This document shows positions 16,876-26,108 of a stretch of DNA of 40,791 nt, piece by piece. This DNA comes from an uncultured Alphaproteobacteria bacterium (GTDB lineage: Bacteria; Pseudomonadota; Alphaproteobacteria; HIMB59). Under the pieces are notes generated by a model. It saw only the letters and a program-made list of their open reading frames with translations, made no database searches and was not told the DNA's origin. The translations under genes and the position numbers were made by a program. The stretch spans positions 1-40,791 of the forward strand of contig CACMUL010000010.1 of the NCBI GenBank assembly GCA_902616855.1, given 5' to 3'. Each line of letters begins with the position of its first letter. Positions within the stretch are counted from its first letter, which is position 1.

Positions 16876-17807
16876 TTAGATGCTCTTCGTAATCTATCAT
16901 TTATAGCGATTCCTATTTTCTTATAAGGAATAGGTGCGATACTAATATTTTTATATTGCTTATCGTTATCTGCCAAAAAAATAAAATGATAAAGATTTTT
17001 GGCAGCTTCAATTAAACTTCTATTTTTGCTTAAATTTTTGAATTGATCTTTCTTATTTGCTCCAAAGTTAATATATGCAGATTTTTTTTTAGCATTTTTG
17101 ACATTTAAATATATTTTCTTCTTGGGAGAATAATGTTTTTTTGAAGTTCCAGGAAAACTTAAATTTTTGTTATATTTACTAATAATATATGGTAATTTTT
17201 TTTTCAAATTTTCTAATGATATCATCCCTGGTCTTATTATATTCAATTTGTTATCAGATATTTTAATTAAAGTTGACTCGATACCAACTTTACATTTTCC
17301 ATCATCAACAATTAATAAATTTGTCTCAATAAATTGCTGAAAAACCATTTCACTGTTGATTGGGCTTAATTGTTTAAATTTGTTTGCTGATGGCATTACA
17401 AGGGGCTTACCAACTTTATCAATTAAATTTAATGTAAATTTATTATTTGGAATTCTTACAGCGCACTCATTATTTAATGTAAGAGATTTTGGTATTTCGA
17501 GAGACTTCCTTTGTAAAACAAGAGTAAGAGGTCCAGGCCAAAATTCTTTAGCCAAAATTAAATTTTCATCATCTAAATTAAAAAATTTATCTACCATTTT
17601 TAAACTTGAACAATGAAATATAAGTTTTTTTTTCAACGGTCTTTTTTTTAATAAGAAAATTTTTTTTGCTGCTTTTATATTGGTTCCTAAACCAGCTAAC
17701 CCATAAACAGTTTCTGTTGGCAAAACCATTAATTCTCCTTTTAATAGTTTAGACTTCAAGAAATGTATAAGTTGCTTTGATAAATTTGATTTAACGATAA
17801 TAGGCAT
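16872..17807 (-). CDS. tsaC: L-threonylcarbamoyladenylate synthase, Sua5 type
   Basis: 311 residues, the long Sua5 form rather than the roughly 190-residue YrdC. It makes threonylcarbamoyl-AMP for the t6A37 modification of ANN-decoding tRNAs. PTETVYGL at 30-37 is the family signature, with KKRP at 54-57 for substrate binding and FWPGPLTLVL and GIESTLI downstream. A linker and C-terminal domain start near GTSKKHYSPK, the conserved Sua5 tether (S-P-G-x-x-x-x-H-Y-x-P). Very lysine-rich. It is the upstream gene of a two-gene unit with the flavoprotein (4-base ATGA overlap); 65 bases separate it from the divergent glmU. Confidence 0.9.
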   Translation of the reverse strand: MPIIVKSNLSKQLIHFLKSKLLKGELMVLPTETVYGLAGLGTNIKAAKKIFLLKKRPLKKKLIFHCSSLKMVDKFFNLDDENLILAKEFWPGPLTLVLQRKSLEIPKSLTLNNECAVRIPNNKFTLNLIDKVGKPLVMPSANKFKQLSPINSEMVFQQFIETNLLIVDDGKCKVGIESTLIKISDNKLNIIRPGMISLENLKKKLPYIISKYNKNLSFPGTSKKHYSPKKKIYLNVKNAKKKSAYINFGANKKDQFKNLSKNRSLIEAAKNLYHFIFLADNDKQYKNISIAPIPYKKIGIAINDRLRRASK

Positions 17808-17872
17808 AATTTACATAATTAGATATATTTTTAGTATTTAGTTAAGATTAAATAATATTATTTTACAACTTT

Positions 17873-19156
17873 ATGAATATATGCGCCATTATTCTTTCTG
17901 CTGGAAAGAGCAAAAGATTTAAATCACTTAAACCAAAATTTCTTCATGAAATATCTGGTAAAGAGCTAATACAGTACAATTTAGATGCACTAAATAAAAT
18001 TAAACAAGTTAAAAAAACTTATATTATTTCAAGTAAAGCTAATAAAAAATATTTCATTCATGAAAAAGTATTTATTCAAAATCCAATAGACGGTACTGGT
18101 GGAGCTTTTAAACAATTTTATAAATACAACAATAAATTTGATTATTTTTTATTGACCTTAGCAGATACACCTATTTTCGATTATAAAATACTCTCTGATT
18201 TTATTTCAAAAGGTGTAAAGAATGGTGATGACTTGTCAGTTCTTACACAAAATGTAAAAAATCCAAAAGGATATGGAAGAATAATTAAAAAAAATAATTC
18301 ATTAATTAGTATTATTGAAGAAAATGAATGTTCAAATGATGAGAAATTAGTCAATGAGATAAATACTGGCATATTTTTAATTTCAAAAAAAGCTGCATTA
18401 AATTTGAAATTAATAAAAAAAAATAAAAATAAGAATGAATTCTATATTACTGATTTAGTAAATGTTTGTTTAAATAAAAAACTTAAAATGACTACTTTTT
18501 TAAATAAGGCCACAGTGATATCAGGTGCTAACACCTTAAATGAACTAAATAAATTAGAAACGTTATCTCAAGATTTTATAAAGAAAAAATTAATAGATAG
18601 TGGAGTTAGAATTATTCATCCTGATACGGTCTATATAGAGAGCAATGTTAGTATTGCTTCAGGTGTAGTAATTGAGCCACATGTTGTTATTAAAAAAAAT
18701 GTAAGCATCAAAAATAATTCTATTATTAAGTCCTTTTCTTATATTGAAAATTCCACAATAGGTAGTAACTGCTCCATCGGCCCATATGCAAGAATAAGAC
18801 CAGAGGTTATTATCGCAGATGAGGTAAAAATTGGGAATTTTGTTGAGATTAAAAAATCAAAATTATCAAAGGGAGTAAAAGTAAATCATTTAAGTTATAT
18901 TGGAGACTCATCTATAGGAACAAATAGTAATATTGGGGCTGGAACTATTACTTGTAATTATGATGGAAAAAATAAGCTTAAATGCAAAATAGGTAATAAT
19001 ACTTTTATTGGCTCAAATTCTTCAATTATTGCGCCTGTGAAAATAGGAGATAAAGCATACATTGCTGCAGGATCTGTAATTACCAAATCAATACCAAATA
19101 ATCATTTTTCAATAGCCAGATCTAAACAGAAAAATAAAGTTAATAATAAAAAATAA
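17873..19156 (+). CDS. glmU: Bifunctional GlmU (GlcN-1-P acetyltransferase / GlcNAc-1-P uridylyltransferase)
   Basis: 427 residues against about 456 in E. coli. It converts glucosamine-1-phosphate to UDP-GlcNAc in two steps for peptidoglycan and lipid A. The nucleotidyltransferase N-domain has LSAGKSKRFKSLKPKFLH at 7-24, a variant of LAAGxGTRM, then LADTPI with the metal aspartate and EINTGIF. The C-terminal left-handed beta-helix carries NFVEIKKSKL, NHLSYIGD with the catalytic histidine, and IGAGTITCNYDG, close to the E. coli sequence. No Shine-Dalgarno; a TAATAT at 17853-17858 precedes the ATG by 14 bases. The stop overlaps the glmS start by one base. Confidence 0.95.
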   Translation: MNICAIILSAGKSKRFKSLKPKFLHEISGKELIQYNLDALNKIKQVKKTYIISSKANKKYFIHEKVFIQNPIDGTGGAFKQFYKYNNKFDYFLLTLADTPIFDYKILSDFISKGVKNGDDLSVLTQNVKNPKGYGRIIKKNNSLISIIEENECSNDEKLVNEINTGIFLISKKAALNLKLIKKNKNKNEFYITDLVNVCLNKKLKMTTFLNKATVISGANTLNELNKLETLSQDFIKKKLIDSGVRIIHPDTVYIESNVSIASGVVIEPHVVIKKNVSIKNNSIIKSFSYIENSTIGSNCSIGPYARIRPEVIIADEVKIGNFVEIKKSKLSKGVKVNHLSYIGDSSIGTNSNIGAGTITCNYDGKNKLKCKIGNNTFIGSNSSIIAPVKIGDKAYIAAGSVITKSIPNNHFSIARSKQKNKVNNKK

Positions 19157-20952
19157 TGTGCGGTATAGTTGGTATCTTAAATTCATCTTCTTTAAAAAAT
19201 AACTCTATAGATATTTTAAAAAAGCTGGAATATAGAGGTTATGACTCTGCTGGTATTTCCTTGTTTTCAAAAGAACGAATAAAAACTATTAAAAGTGTCG
19301 GAAAAATTTCAGAATTAAAAAATAAAGCTCAAAATGTATCAGATAAAAATTTTTATGGAGTGATAGGTCATACAAGATGGGCAACGCATGGAGTTGTTAG
19401 TAAAAATAATGCTCATCCATTTGCAAATGATGATCTTACTTTAGTTTGTAATGGAATAATTGAGAACTATAGAAAAATTCAAAGTCGATTTGTAGAAATT
19501 CCTAAAAATATTCAATCAGATACTGAAATCAGTTTTTATTTTCTAACCTATTTAATTAATAAATATAAAAATTCAGATGAGGCTATAAGAGTTTTTCAAA
19601 GTGTAATTAAAGGAAATTACGCCTTTGTTATATTTATAAAAAAAAATAATTGTTTTTACTTATTAAAAAATGGCAGCCCAATTGCTCTATCTCATAGTAA
19701 AAACTCTTCTTATATATGCTCAGATTCATCTATTTTATCTGATTATAGTGATAAGATTTATCATCTTAAAGATGGTGATATTATTAAAATTCAGCAATCT
19801 AAAATATCTAGTTTAAATAAAACGAAAATACTCTTCGAAAAAAATGAAATTAAACAAAACCCATATGATAAAGGAAAATATCAACATTATATGTTGAAAG
19901 AGATTTATGAGCAGCCTGAAGTTATAAAAAATACTCAAAAAAATTATGTACAAGAATTTTTTAATGATTTTGAAAGCAAATTTAAAAATTTAATTTTAAA
20001 CAAAAAAATAATATTTGTTGGATGTGGTACTGCATACCATGCCTGTTTAGTTGGTGAGTATTACTTTAATAAATATACAAATATAGATACTTCATCAGAA
20101 TTAGCTTCCGAACTTAGATATAAAAAAATAAATAAAGACGAAAAAATTTTATTTATTTTTATTTCACAATCTGGTGAAACCATGGATACCTTGATGGCTC
20201 TAAAATATATCAAAAAAAACAAACATTCCTCTATAGTCATTACTAATTCTTTGCAGAGTAGTATGGTAAGAGAGGCTGATGTAACCATACCTACTTATGC
20301 TGATAAAGAAGTTGGTGTAGCCTCAACTAAAGCTTTTACTTGTCAAATATTGAGCTTAGCCAATCTTTCTATTGAAATTGGTAAAATGACAAATTCCATA
20401 TCGAAAAAAGATTATAATAAGAATTTAGCAATTCTAAAGTTATTACCAATAAAGCTAAAAAAATTAATAAACGATTTTACAACAGAGGCGAAAAAAATTG
20501 CAAAAAAATTAAGTCAATCTGATACATGTTATTTTATTGGAAGGAATATTGTATACCCAATAGCATTAGAGGGATCCTTGAAACTAAAAGAGATATCTTA
20601 CATGCATAGTGAAGGCTTTCCTGGAGGAGAGATGAAACATGGCCCAATTGCATTGATCGATAAAAAATCACTAACAATTTGCTTATCGCCAAACAACGAA
20701 CTATATGAGAAATCTATTTCTAATGCTGAGGAAATCGCTGCTAGAAATGGTAAGGTTATAATTTTATCGAGTGTTAAAATTCACAGAAAATCATTAAACA
20801 CACATAATGTAAGCCTACCCAAAGAAAACTTTATTGACACACCTTTCATTTATACTATTCCTCTTCAACTCATTTCATATTATTTTGCTCTTAATGAAGG
20901 TACTGATATTGATCAACCAAGGAATCTCGCTAAATCAGTTACCGTTGAATAA
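19156..20952 (+). CDS. glmS: Glutamine-fructose-6-phosphate aminotransferase (isomerizing)
   Basis: 598 residues, normal length. GlmS makes glucosamine-6-phosphate from fructose-6-phosphate and glutamine. The N-terminal nucleophile is C2 in MCGIVGI; YRGYDSAGIS and GHTRWATHG are class II glutaminase motifs. Two SIS sugar-isomerase domains follow, with SQSGETMDT and EVGVASTKAFT in the first and LKEISYMHSEGFPGGEMKHGP in the second. The protein ends in LAKSVTVE, the usual C-terminal tail that closes the active site. A one-base TAATG overlap with glmU means coupled supply of successive enzymes. No glmS ribozyme is seen, as expected outside Firmicutes. Confidence 0.97.
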   Translation: MCGIVGILNSSSLKNNSIDILKKLEYRGYDSAGISLFSKERIKTIKSVGKISELKNKAQNVSDKNFYGVIGHTRWATHGVVSKNNAHPFANDDLTLVCNGIIENYRKIQSRFVEIPKNIQSDTEISFYFLTYLINKYKNSDEAIRVFQSVIKGNYAFVIFIKKNNCFYLLKNGSPIALSHSKNSSYICSDSSILSDYSDKIYHLKDGDIIKIQQSKISSLNKTKILFEKNEIKQNPYDKGKYQHYMLKEIYEQPEVIKNTQKNYVQEFFNDFESKFKNLILNKKIIFVGCGTAYHACLVGEYYFNKYTNIDTSSELASELRYKKINKDEKILFIFISQSGETMDTLMALKYIKKNKHSSIVITNSLQSSMVREADVTIPTYADKEVGVASTKAFTCQILSLANLSIEIGKMTNSISKKDYNKNLAILKLLPIKLKKLINDFTTEAKKIAKKLSQSDTCYFIGRNIVYPIALEGSLKLKEISYMHSEGFPGGEMKHGPIALIDKKSLTICLSPNNELYEKSISNAEEIAARNGKVIILSSVKIHRKSLNTHNVSLPKENFIDTPFIYTIPLQLISYYFALNEGTDIDQPRNLAKSVTVE

Positions 20953-20969
20953 ATTGAATACTAATTAAT

Positions 20970-22247
20970 ATGAATATCGAAGTTGATAATGAGATTTTAG
21001 CTAGTGTGATTGATGCTCGGTTTGGTATCAAACCACAGCTTTCTTCAAATATCGAAAAAGCTAATTTTAAACAAACTATTTTTTTTCCTGAGGATAAATT
21101 GAAATCAAAAACATTTAATTCAGTGCCTTTAGACACATATGGAATAATCAATAAATCTAAGTTATTTACAAGAGAACCTATTACAGGAGAACAAATATCT
21201 TATTTAATTAATGATAATGGCTACACTGTTAAAGATAATAATCCAGATATTAAAATCGAAACAACAGATTATAAAATTTTTTATAGGTTTGAAATTAATG
21301 AGCTTCAACACAAATACTGTTCATCAATTTTTACTAATTTAAAATTTAAAAAAATAAATATTGTTTTTCCAAATAGCAGCACAATACACTTTTTTTCTGA
21401 GAATATATCCCTTTTAAAAAAATATATTAAGAAAATTGCTAATAAAAAAATTCAAGAGAGTGATCTTATTAAAATCAAAGTCCCAACTAGTTTATCTATT
21501 AATTACTCTAAAAATAATAATACCAAAGAGATTACAATCAAAAATAAATCTTATTTGGGAATATGTTTTGAAATAGTCAATCTTTTAAGCTTAAATACTT
21601 TAGACACTAAGAATACGTATAATTCCAGCAATAATAACAATTACTATATTAATATTCTTTTTTTTAATTTTTATAATTTTTTCCCTAAGTTTATATCTTT
21701 ATTCATATTTAAATTTTTACTCAGGTTTAATAAATCTTACATATTTTCTAATCAAGTATTAGAAATTAATAATAATTTTAACAAACAAAATAATTTCTTC
21801 TCTAATATTATTGATGACAATCAATATCCTAGTTACTTATCAAAAGGAACTTTTTTCCCTAATTTAAAATTAAGTAATAAAAAGTATATTCATGAGATAC
21901 TCAAGGATGACGATACATACATACTTTCAAACAAATATAAAATAAAAAACATAAAAAATTTTATTTTTCTATCTGATGGTTCTGATAAAAATTCTTATAA
22001 AATCGGTAAAAGCTCATATGATTATTTAAATTTAGATAAATGCTATTACATAACAGACAATCATGGCCTAATCACTACAGTAGATATCGTTGATAATATC
22101 GGAATTATCAATCATGAAGATATTGACTCAAAGTATTCAGATAATAAACAATCCAGCATAGATAATTTTTATGCTACAGGTTATGAGCCATCATTACCTA
22201 AATTAAAGCTACCCAAAATTTGGCCTTTTAAATCTAAAACCCAATAA
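20970..22247 (+). CDS. Unrecognised 425-residue protein between glmS and the DAHP synthase gene
   Basis: I do not recognise a family. The frame is intact, begins with an ATG 17 bases after glmS, and is rich in Asn, Lys, Ile and Phe. There is no signal peptide. Residues 225-254 form a hydrophobic, aromatic stretch rich in Phe and Ile that could be a membrane-associated segment or a buried core. An Asn-rich run (216-224) precedes it. The C-terminus is Pro/Lys-rich (LPKLKLPKIWPFKSK). The N-terminal half reads as alternating strands with charged turns. Base composition is more AT-rich than glmS. Position suggests co-transcription with glmU-glmS, so a cell-envelope role is possible, but that is inference from place alone. 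Confidence 0.7.
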   Translation: MNIEVDNEILASVIDARFGIKPQLSSNIEKANFKQTIFFPEDKLKSKTFNSVPLDTYGIINKSKLFTREPITGEQISYLINDNGYTVKDNNPDIKIETTDYKIFYRFEINELQHKYCSSIFTNLKFKKINIVFPNSSTIHFFSENISLLKKYIKKIANKKIQESDLIKIKVPTSLSINYSKNNNTKEITIKNKSYLGICFEIVNLLSLNTLDTKNTYNSSNNNNYYINILFFNFYNFFPKFISLFIFKFLLRFNKSYIFSNQVLEINNNFNKQNNFFSNIIDDNQYPSYLSKGTFFPNLKLSNKKYIHEILKDDDTYILSNKYKIKNIKNFIFLSDGSDKNSYKIGKSSYDYLNLDKCYYITDNHGLITTVDIVDNIGIINHEDIDSKYSDNKQSSIDNFYATGYEPSLPKLKLPKIWPFKSKTQ

Positions 22248-22273
22248 TTTCTTTTATTTAATACATTTAACAA

Positions 22274-22279
22274 TATAAT
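22274..22279 (+). promoter_or_regulatory. Perfect TATAAT -10 box before the DAHP synthase gene
   Basis: TATAAT ends 9 bases before the ATG at 22289. A transcript starting about 7 bases downstream would have a leader of only 2-4 bases, and the spacer has no Shine-Dalgarno. The -35 region is poor (TTTTAT 16 bases upstream). Confidence 0.45.
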
Positions 22280-22288
22280 CCTTGCCTC

Positions 22289-23638
22289 ATGAAATGGACT
22301 AAAGATAGTTGGAAAAACTTTGAAGCAAAGCAAATGCCTGTTTACGCTGATCAAGGTAATTTAGACTCTGTAATAGAGGAACTATCCTCTATGCCTCCTC
22401 TAATATTTGCTGGTGAGACTAGGTCTCTAAAATCACAAATTTATCAAGTTCAAAAAGGAGAGTCCTTTTATTTACAAGGCGGTGACTGTGCTGAGAGCTT
22501 TCAGGAATTAAACCCTAATACAATTCGAGATAATTTTAAATTACTATTGCAAATGTCTGTTGTTTTGACTTTTGCCACTAATAAACCGGTCGTTAAACTA
22601 GGGAGAATGGGTGGACAATTTGCTAAACCAAGAAGCTCAGACTTTGAAGAAAAAAACGGTCAAAAGCTACCTAGTTATAGGGGAGATATCATCAATTCAT
22701 TTGAGTTTAACGAGTCTTCTAGAGAACCAGACCCTAAAAGAATGATCAGAGCTTATAACCATTCAGCTTCAACTTTAAATTTATTAAGAGCTTTTGCTCA
22801 AGGAGGTTTTGCTAGTTTAACACAATTAAATAAATGGAATTTAGATTTTGCAGATAACTTTGATACAACAAAAAAATTTAAAGAATTATCTGAAAAAATT
22901 GCAGAAAGTATAAAATTTATGAATGCCTGTGGTGTAAATGAAAAAAATACAAGAGAACTAAGAGAGACAGATTTTTACACAAGCCATGAAGCACTACTTT
23001 TACCTTATGAACAAGCTTTTACAAGAATAGATAGCACTACAGGTGAGTGGTACAATGTAAATTCTCATTTTTTGTGGGTTGGTGATAGAACTAGAGATCC
23101 TAATGGTGCTCACATACACTATTTAAGTGGTATAAAAAACCCTTTAGGTCTTAAAGTAGGTCCATCTACAACCATTGATGATTTAAAAAAAAATATTGAG
23201 ATACTGAATCCCGAAAATGAAGGTGGGAGACTTACACTTATTATTAGAATGGGAGCGGATAAAATTAATTCAAAATACCCTGATTTGTTGAAAGAAATTA
23301 ATAAACTCGGTATTAATCTTACATGGATATGTGATCCTATGCATGGAAATACATCTACAAGTAAATCTGGCTATAAAACTAGAGCTACTGAGAATATTTT
23401 TAAAGAAATTCAGTCTTTTTTTGAAATTCATAAATCAGAGGGTTCAGTCGCAGGAGGTGTTCACCTTGAATTAACAGGTTTAGATGTAACTGAATGTGTC
23501 GGTGGGCCTGATGATATTAAAGATGAAAATTTAGGTGATAGATACCATACGTTTTGTGACCCAAGACTAAATGTTAATCAATCATTAGAGCTATCTTTTC
23601 TACTTGCTGATTTATTATCCAATGGCGAAATGAATTAG
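22289..23638 (+). CDS. Class II 3-deoxy-7-phosphoheptulonate (DAHP) synthase
   Basis: 449 residues, the plant-type class II enzyme that condenses phosphoenolpyruvate and erythrose-4-phosphate at the head of the shikimate pathway. The start WTKDSWKNFEAKQMP and the LPPLIFAGE-like PPLIFAGETRSL are family hallmarks. LQGGDCAESF contains the metal cysteine, VKLGRMGGQFAKPRS the substrate-binding loop and GDRTRDPNGAH the class II-specific turn; WICDPMHGNT and GGVHLELTG supply further metal ligands. A perfect -10 box precedes it, so it probably begins a new transcription unit running into the nicotinate phosphoribosyltransferase gene 14 bases downstream. The symbol varies (aroG, aroH, aroF) so none is given. 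Confidence 0.95.
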   Translation: MKWTKDSWKNFEAKQMPVYADQGNLDSVIEELSSMPPLIFAGETRSLKSQIYQVQKGESFYLQGGDCAESFQELNPNTIRDNFKLLLQMSVVLTFATNKPVVKLGRMGGQFAKPRSSDFEEKNGQKLPSYRGDIINSFEFNESSREPDPKRMIRAYNHSASTLNLLRAFAQGGFASLTQLNKWNLDFADNFDTTKKFKELSEKIAESIKFMNACGVNEKNTRELRETDFYTSHEALLLPYEQAFTRIDSTTGEWYNVNSHFLWVGDRTRDPNGAHIHYLSGIKNPLGLKVGPSTTIDDLKKNIEILNPENEGGRLTLIIRMGADKINSKYPDLLKEINKLGINLTWICDPMHGNTSTSKSGYKTRATENIFKEIQSFFEIHKSEGSVAGGVHLELTGLDVTECVGGPDDIKDENLGDRYHTFCDPRLNVNQSLELSFLLADLLSNGEMN

Positions 23639-23652
23639 TTTTCTTATTCATA

Positions 23653-24780
23653 ATGAATAAAAAAACAAATTCAATTTTAATTAATAATTTTACTGATAAT
23701 TATTTTTTAAAAACAAAAAAAATTATCCATAAGTATGGAGATATTAAAGTTACTTATGCTGTTTTTATTCGTAGACCAGGTGTTATAGCATTAAAACTAG
23801 CAATAAATTGGATTAAACAAATTTCAAAAGACAGAGGAATTAAAGTATCAACTTCAAGTCCATTCAAAGAGGGTGACCATTTCGGTGCTGGAGAACCAAT
23901 TCTTTATATTAGGGGTTCTTTTAAACATATAGTCGATTTGGAAACTTTACTCTTACAAAAAATTGGTCCAGCTTGTATAGCAGCAGCTAATGCATATCAA
24001 ATGTGTTTAGACTTGCCTAAAACGTCCTTTATAGCTATGGATGCAAGACATTGTGCAGGTACAGAGATGTCTGAATTAATGTCATATGCGGCATCAGTAG
24101 GATCAAAATCAGCAAAAAGAAAGAAAGCTAAAGGCTTTATTGGAACATCGATAGATGCAACATCACATTATTTTCAATCTAATAAAGCATTAGGAACGAT
24201 GCCACATGCATTAATAGGATATGCAGGATCTACTCTTGAGGCAGTAAAAATGTTTCATGAAACATTTCCAAAAGATGATTTAGTTGTATTGCCTGATTAC
24301 TTCGGTAAGGAAATTACTGACTCTATTCAAGTTTGTAGCCACTTCGATAAGTTGTCTAAAGCCGGAAAAGTAATGATAAGACTTGATACCCCAAATGGAA
24401 GATTTATTGAGAATCTTGATACCTCAAAATCATATGAGGTCTTAGAAAAACACGCACCCGGTTCAATCAAAGAATACAGATCTGACAAAGAGTTAAAACA
24501 TTTAGTTGGGCCTGGAGTCTCTGCTGCATCTTTGTGGTATTTGAGAGCACAACTTGATAATTTTGGTTTTAAAAAAGTAAAAATTATTGCATCTAGCGGA
24601 TTTACAAATGAGAAATGCGAGGCAATGTCTTTAGCCAAAGCTCCAATAGATGTCATAGGAACTGGAAGTTATCTACCAGAAAAGTGGTCAGAAACATATG
24701 CAACTGCTGATATTATAAAATATGGTAATTCCTCTAGAGTAAAAGTTTCAAGAGAATACCTCTTAAAAAAAGTTAAATGA
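23653..24780 (+). CDS. pncB: Nicotinate phosphoribosyltransferase, compact type
   Basis: 375 residues, shorter than the 400-440 of E. coli-type PncB. It makes nicotinate mononucleotide from nicotinate and PRPP in NAD salvage. NFTDNYFLKT near 12-21 is the family's opening, with the conserved tyrosine; a GEPILYIRGSF strand, the GTMPHALIGYAGS loop, an IRLDTPNGRF strand and IDVIGTGSYL near the end form the PRPP-binding barrel. The pattern is closer to the archaeal and thermophile-type enzyme than to E. coli PncB. It follows the DAHP synthase by 14 bases and overlaps gltX by 4 (ATGA). A quinolinate phosphoribosyltransferase is unlikely because that family is near 280 residues. Confidence 0.85.
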   Translation: MNKKTNSILINNFTDNYFLKTKKIIHKYGDIKVTYAVFIRRPGVIALKLAINWIKQISKDRGIKVSTSSPFKEGDHFGAGEPILYIRGSFKHIVDLETLLLQKIGPACIAAANAYQMCLDLPKTSFIAMDARHCAGTEMSELMSYAASVGSKSAKRKKAKGFIGTSIDATSHYFQSNKALGTMPHALIGYAGSTLEAVKMFHETFPKDDLVVLPDYFGKEITDSIQVCSHFDKLSKAGKVMIRLDTPNGRFIENLDTSKSYEVLEKHAPGSIKEYRSDKELKHLVGPGVSAASLWYLRAQLDNFGFKKVKIIASSGFTNEKCEAMSLAKAPIDVIGTGSYLPEKWSETYATADIIKYGNSSRVKVSREYLLKKVK

Positions 24781-26108
24781 TAATTACACGTTTTGCCCCG
24801 AGCCCAACTGGTCACCTGCACTTAGGAAATATGAGATCTTGCTTTTTAAATTGGGCATATTCGAAAAAAAATAATGGTAAATTTATTCTAAGATATGACG
24901 ACACTGACCAAGAGAGAAGCAAAGATGAATATGTAAAGTCCATAGCATCTGATCTTGATTGGTTAAAAATAAAATATGATGAAACTTTTTATCAAAGCAA
25001 AAGAATTGAGAGATATAATGAACTTTTCGATCAATTAATTTCTTTAAAATTTGTTTACCCATGTTTTGAGTCAAGTGAGGATTTAGATATAAAAAAAAAG
25101 TTGCAGTTAAAAGCAGGAAAACCTCCAATCTACGATAGATCCTCATTAAATTTATCTAAAGAAGAAATTGAAAAAAAAATAATTTATGGTAATCAGCCTT
25201 ATTGGAGATTTAAACTTTCACAGACTAAAATTAAATGGAATGATTTAGTTAAAGGAGAGACCGAAGTAGATCTAGCTTCTCAATCAGATCCTGTTTTAAG
25301 GAGGGCTGATGGTAGCTACCTCTACCATTTTCCAAGTGTCGTCGATGATATAGATATGAAAATATCTCATATTATAAGAGGCGAAGACCACTTAACTAAT
25401 TCAGCAATTCATTTAGAATTATTTAAATGTTTAAATTCTGATTTACCTTCATTAGGTCACAATCCATTAATGCTGAATGAGGATGGAACAAAACTAAGTA
25501 AGAGAAATTTGGACTCAATTTCACTTAAGCAATTCAGAAACAGTGGATATACAGTTAACAGTATTCTATCTTATTTGTATTCACTTGGTTTAAACTCAGA
25601 TTATGATTTTGAAACCATTTTAAAGAATAATTTTAGAGATTTTAATTTAGAGGATATTTCTAAAAACTTACCAAAAATTGATATTCATAAAATTGACTTT
25701 TTTCAAAAAAACTCATTAAGGTCAATGAATTTAAAAGGTTTAAATAATGAATTCCCTGAGCTAGAAGAGTTAGCTTTAACTGAAACTGAGTGGGAACTTA
25801 TTAAAGAAAATGTTGAAAAGTATGAAGATATAAGAAATTTATGGAATATTATTAATAGAAGAGAAATTAAAATTCAACCCTCAGGTGACTTTATCAAACT
25901 TTTGATTAAAAATTTGAATGGTATTTCAAATTTTAGTTTTGATGAATATGTCAATTACTTAATGAGTATTGATAAATCACTATCAAAAAAAGAAATATTT
26001 ACTAATACACGTTATATACTTACAGGTAATCAAAATGGCCCATCTGTTAAAGACCTATATAATTATTTTGGCCACGAAGGTTTAAAAAAAATTTTAAATG
26101 AATATTAA
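24777..26108 (+). CDS. gltX: Glutamyl-tRNA synthetase
   Basis: 443 residues, somewhat short (about 470 is common). It charges tRNA-Glu, and in bacteria without GlnRS also tRNA-Gln. The class I HIGH motif reads HLHLGN within RFAPSPTGHLHLGN (5-18); the KMSKS equivalent is KLSKRN. FILRYDDTDQERSK binds glutamate and ATP, and IIRGEDHLTNSAIHL is typical for GluRS. The discriminating GEDH and the C-terminal helical domain are present. Many alphaproteobacteria carry two gltX copies and this shorter form could be the second; that cannot be settled here. Overlaps pncB by 4 bases and cysS by 11. Confidence 0.94.
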   Translation: MIITRFAPSPTGHLHLGNMRSCFLNWAYSKKNNGKFILRYDDTDQERSKDEYVKSIASDLDWLKIKYDETFYQSKRIERYNELFDQLISLKFVYPCFESSEDLDIKKKLQLKAGKPPIYDRSSLNLSKEEIEKKIIYGNQPYWRFKLSQTKIKWNDLVKGETEVDLASQSDPVLRRADGSYLYHFPSVVDDIDMKISHIIRGEDHLTNSAIHLELFKCLNSDLPSLGHNPLMLNEDGTKLSKRNLDSISLKQFRNSGYTVNSILSYLYSLGLNSDYDFETILKNNFRDFNLEDISKNLPKIDIHKIDFFQKNSLRSMNLKGLNNEFPELEELALTETEWELIKENVEKYEDIRNLWNIINRREIKIQPSGDFIKLLIKNLNGISNFSFDEYVNYLMSIDKSLSKKEIFTNTRYILTGNQNGPSVKDLYNYFGHEGLKKILNEY

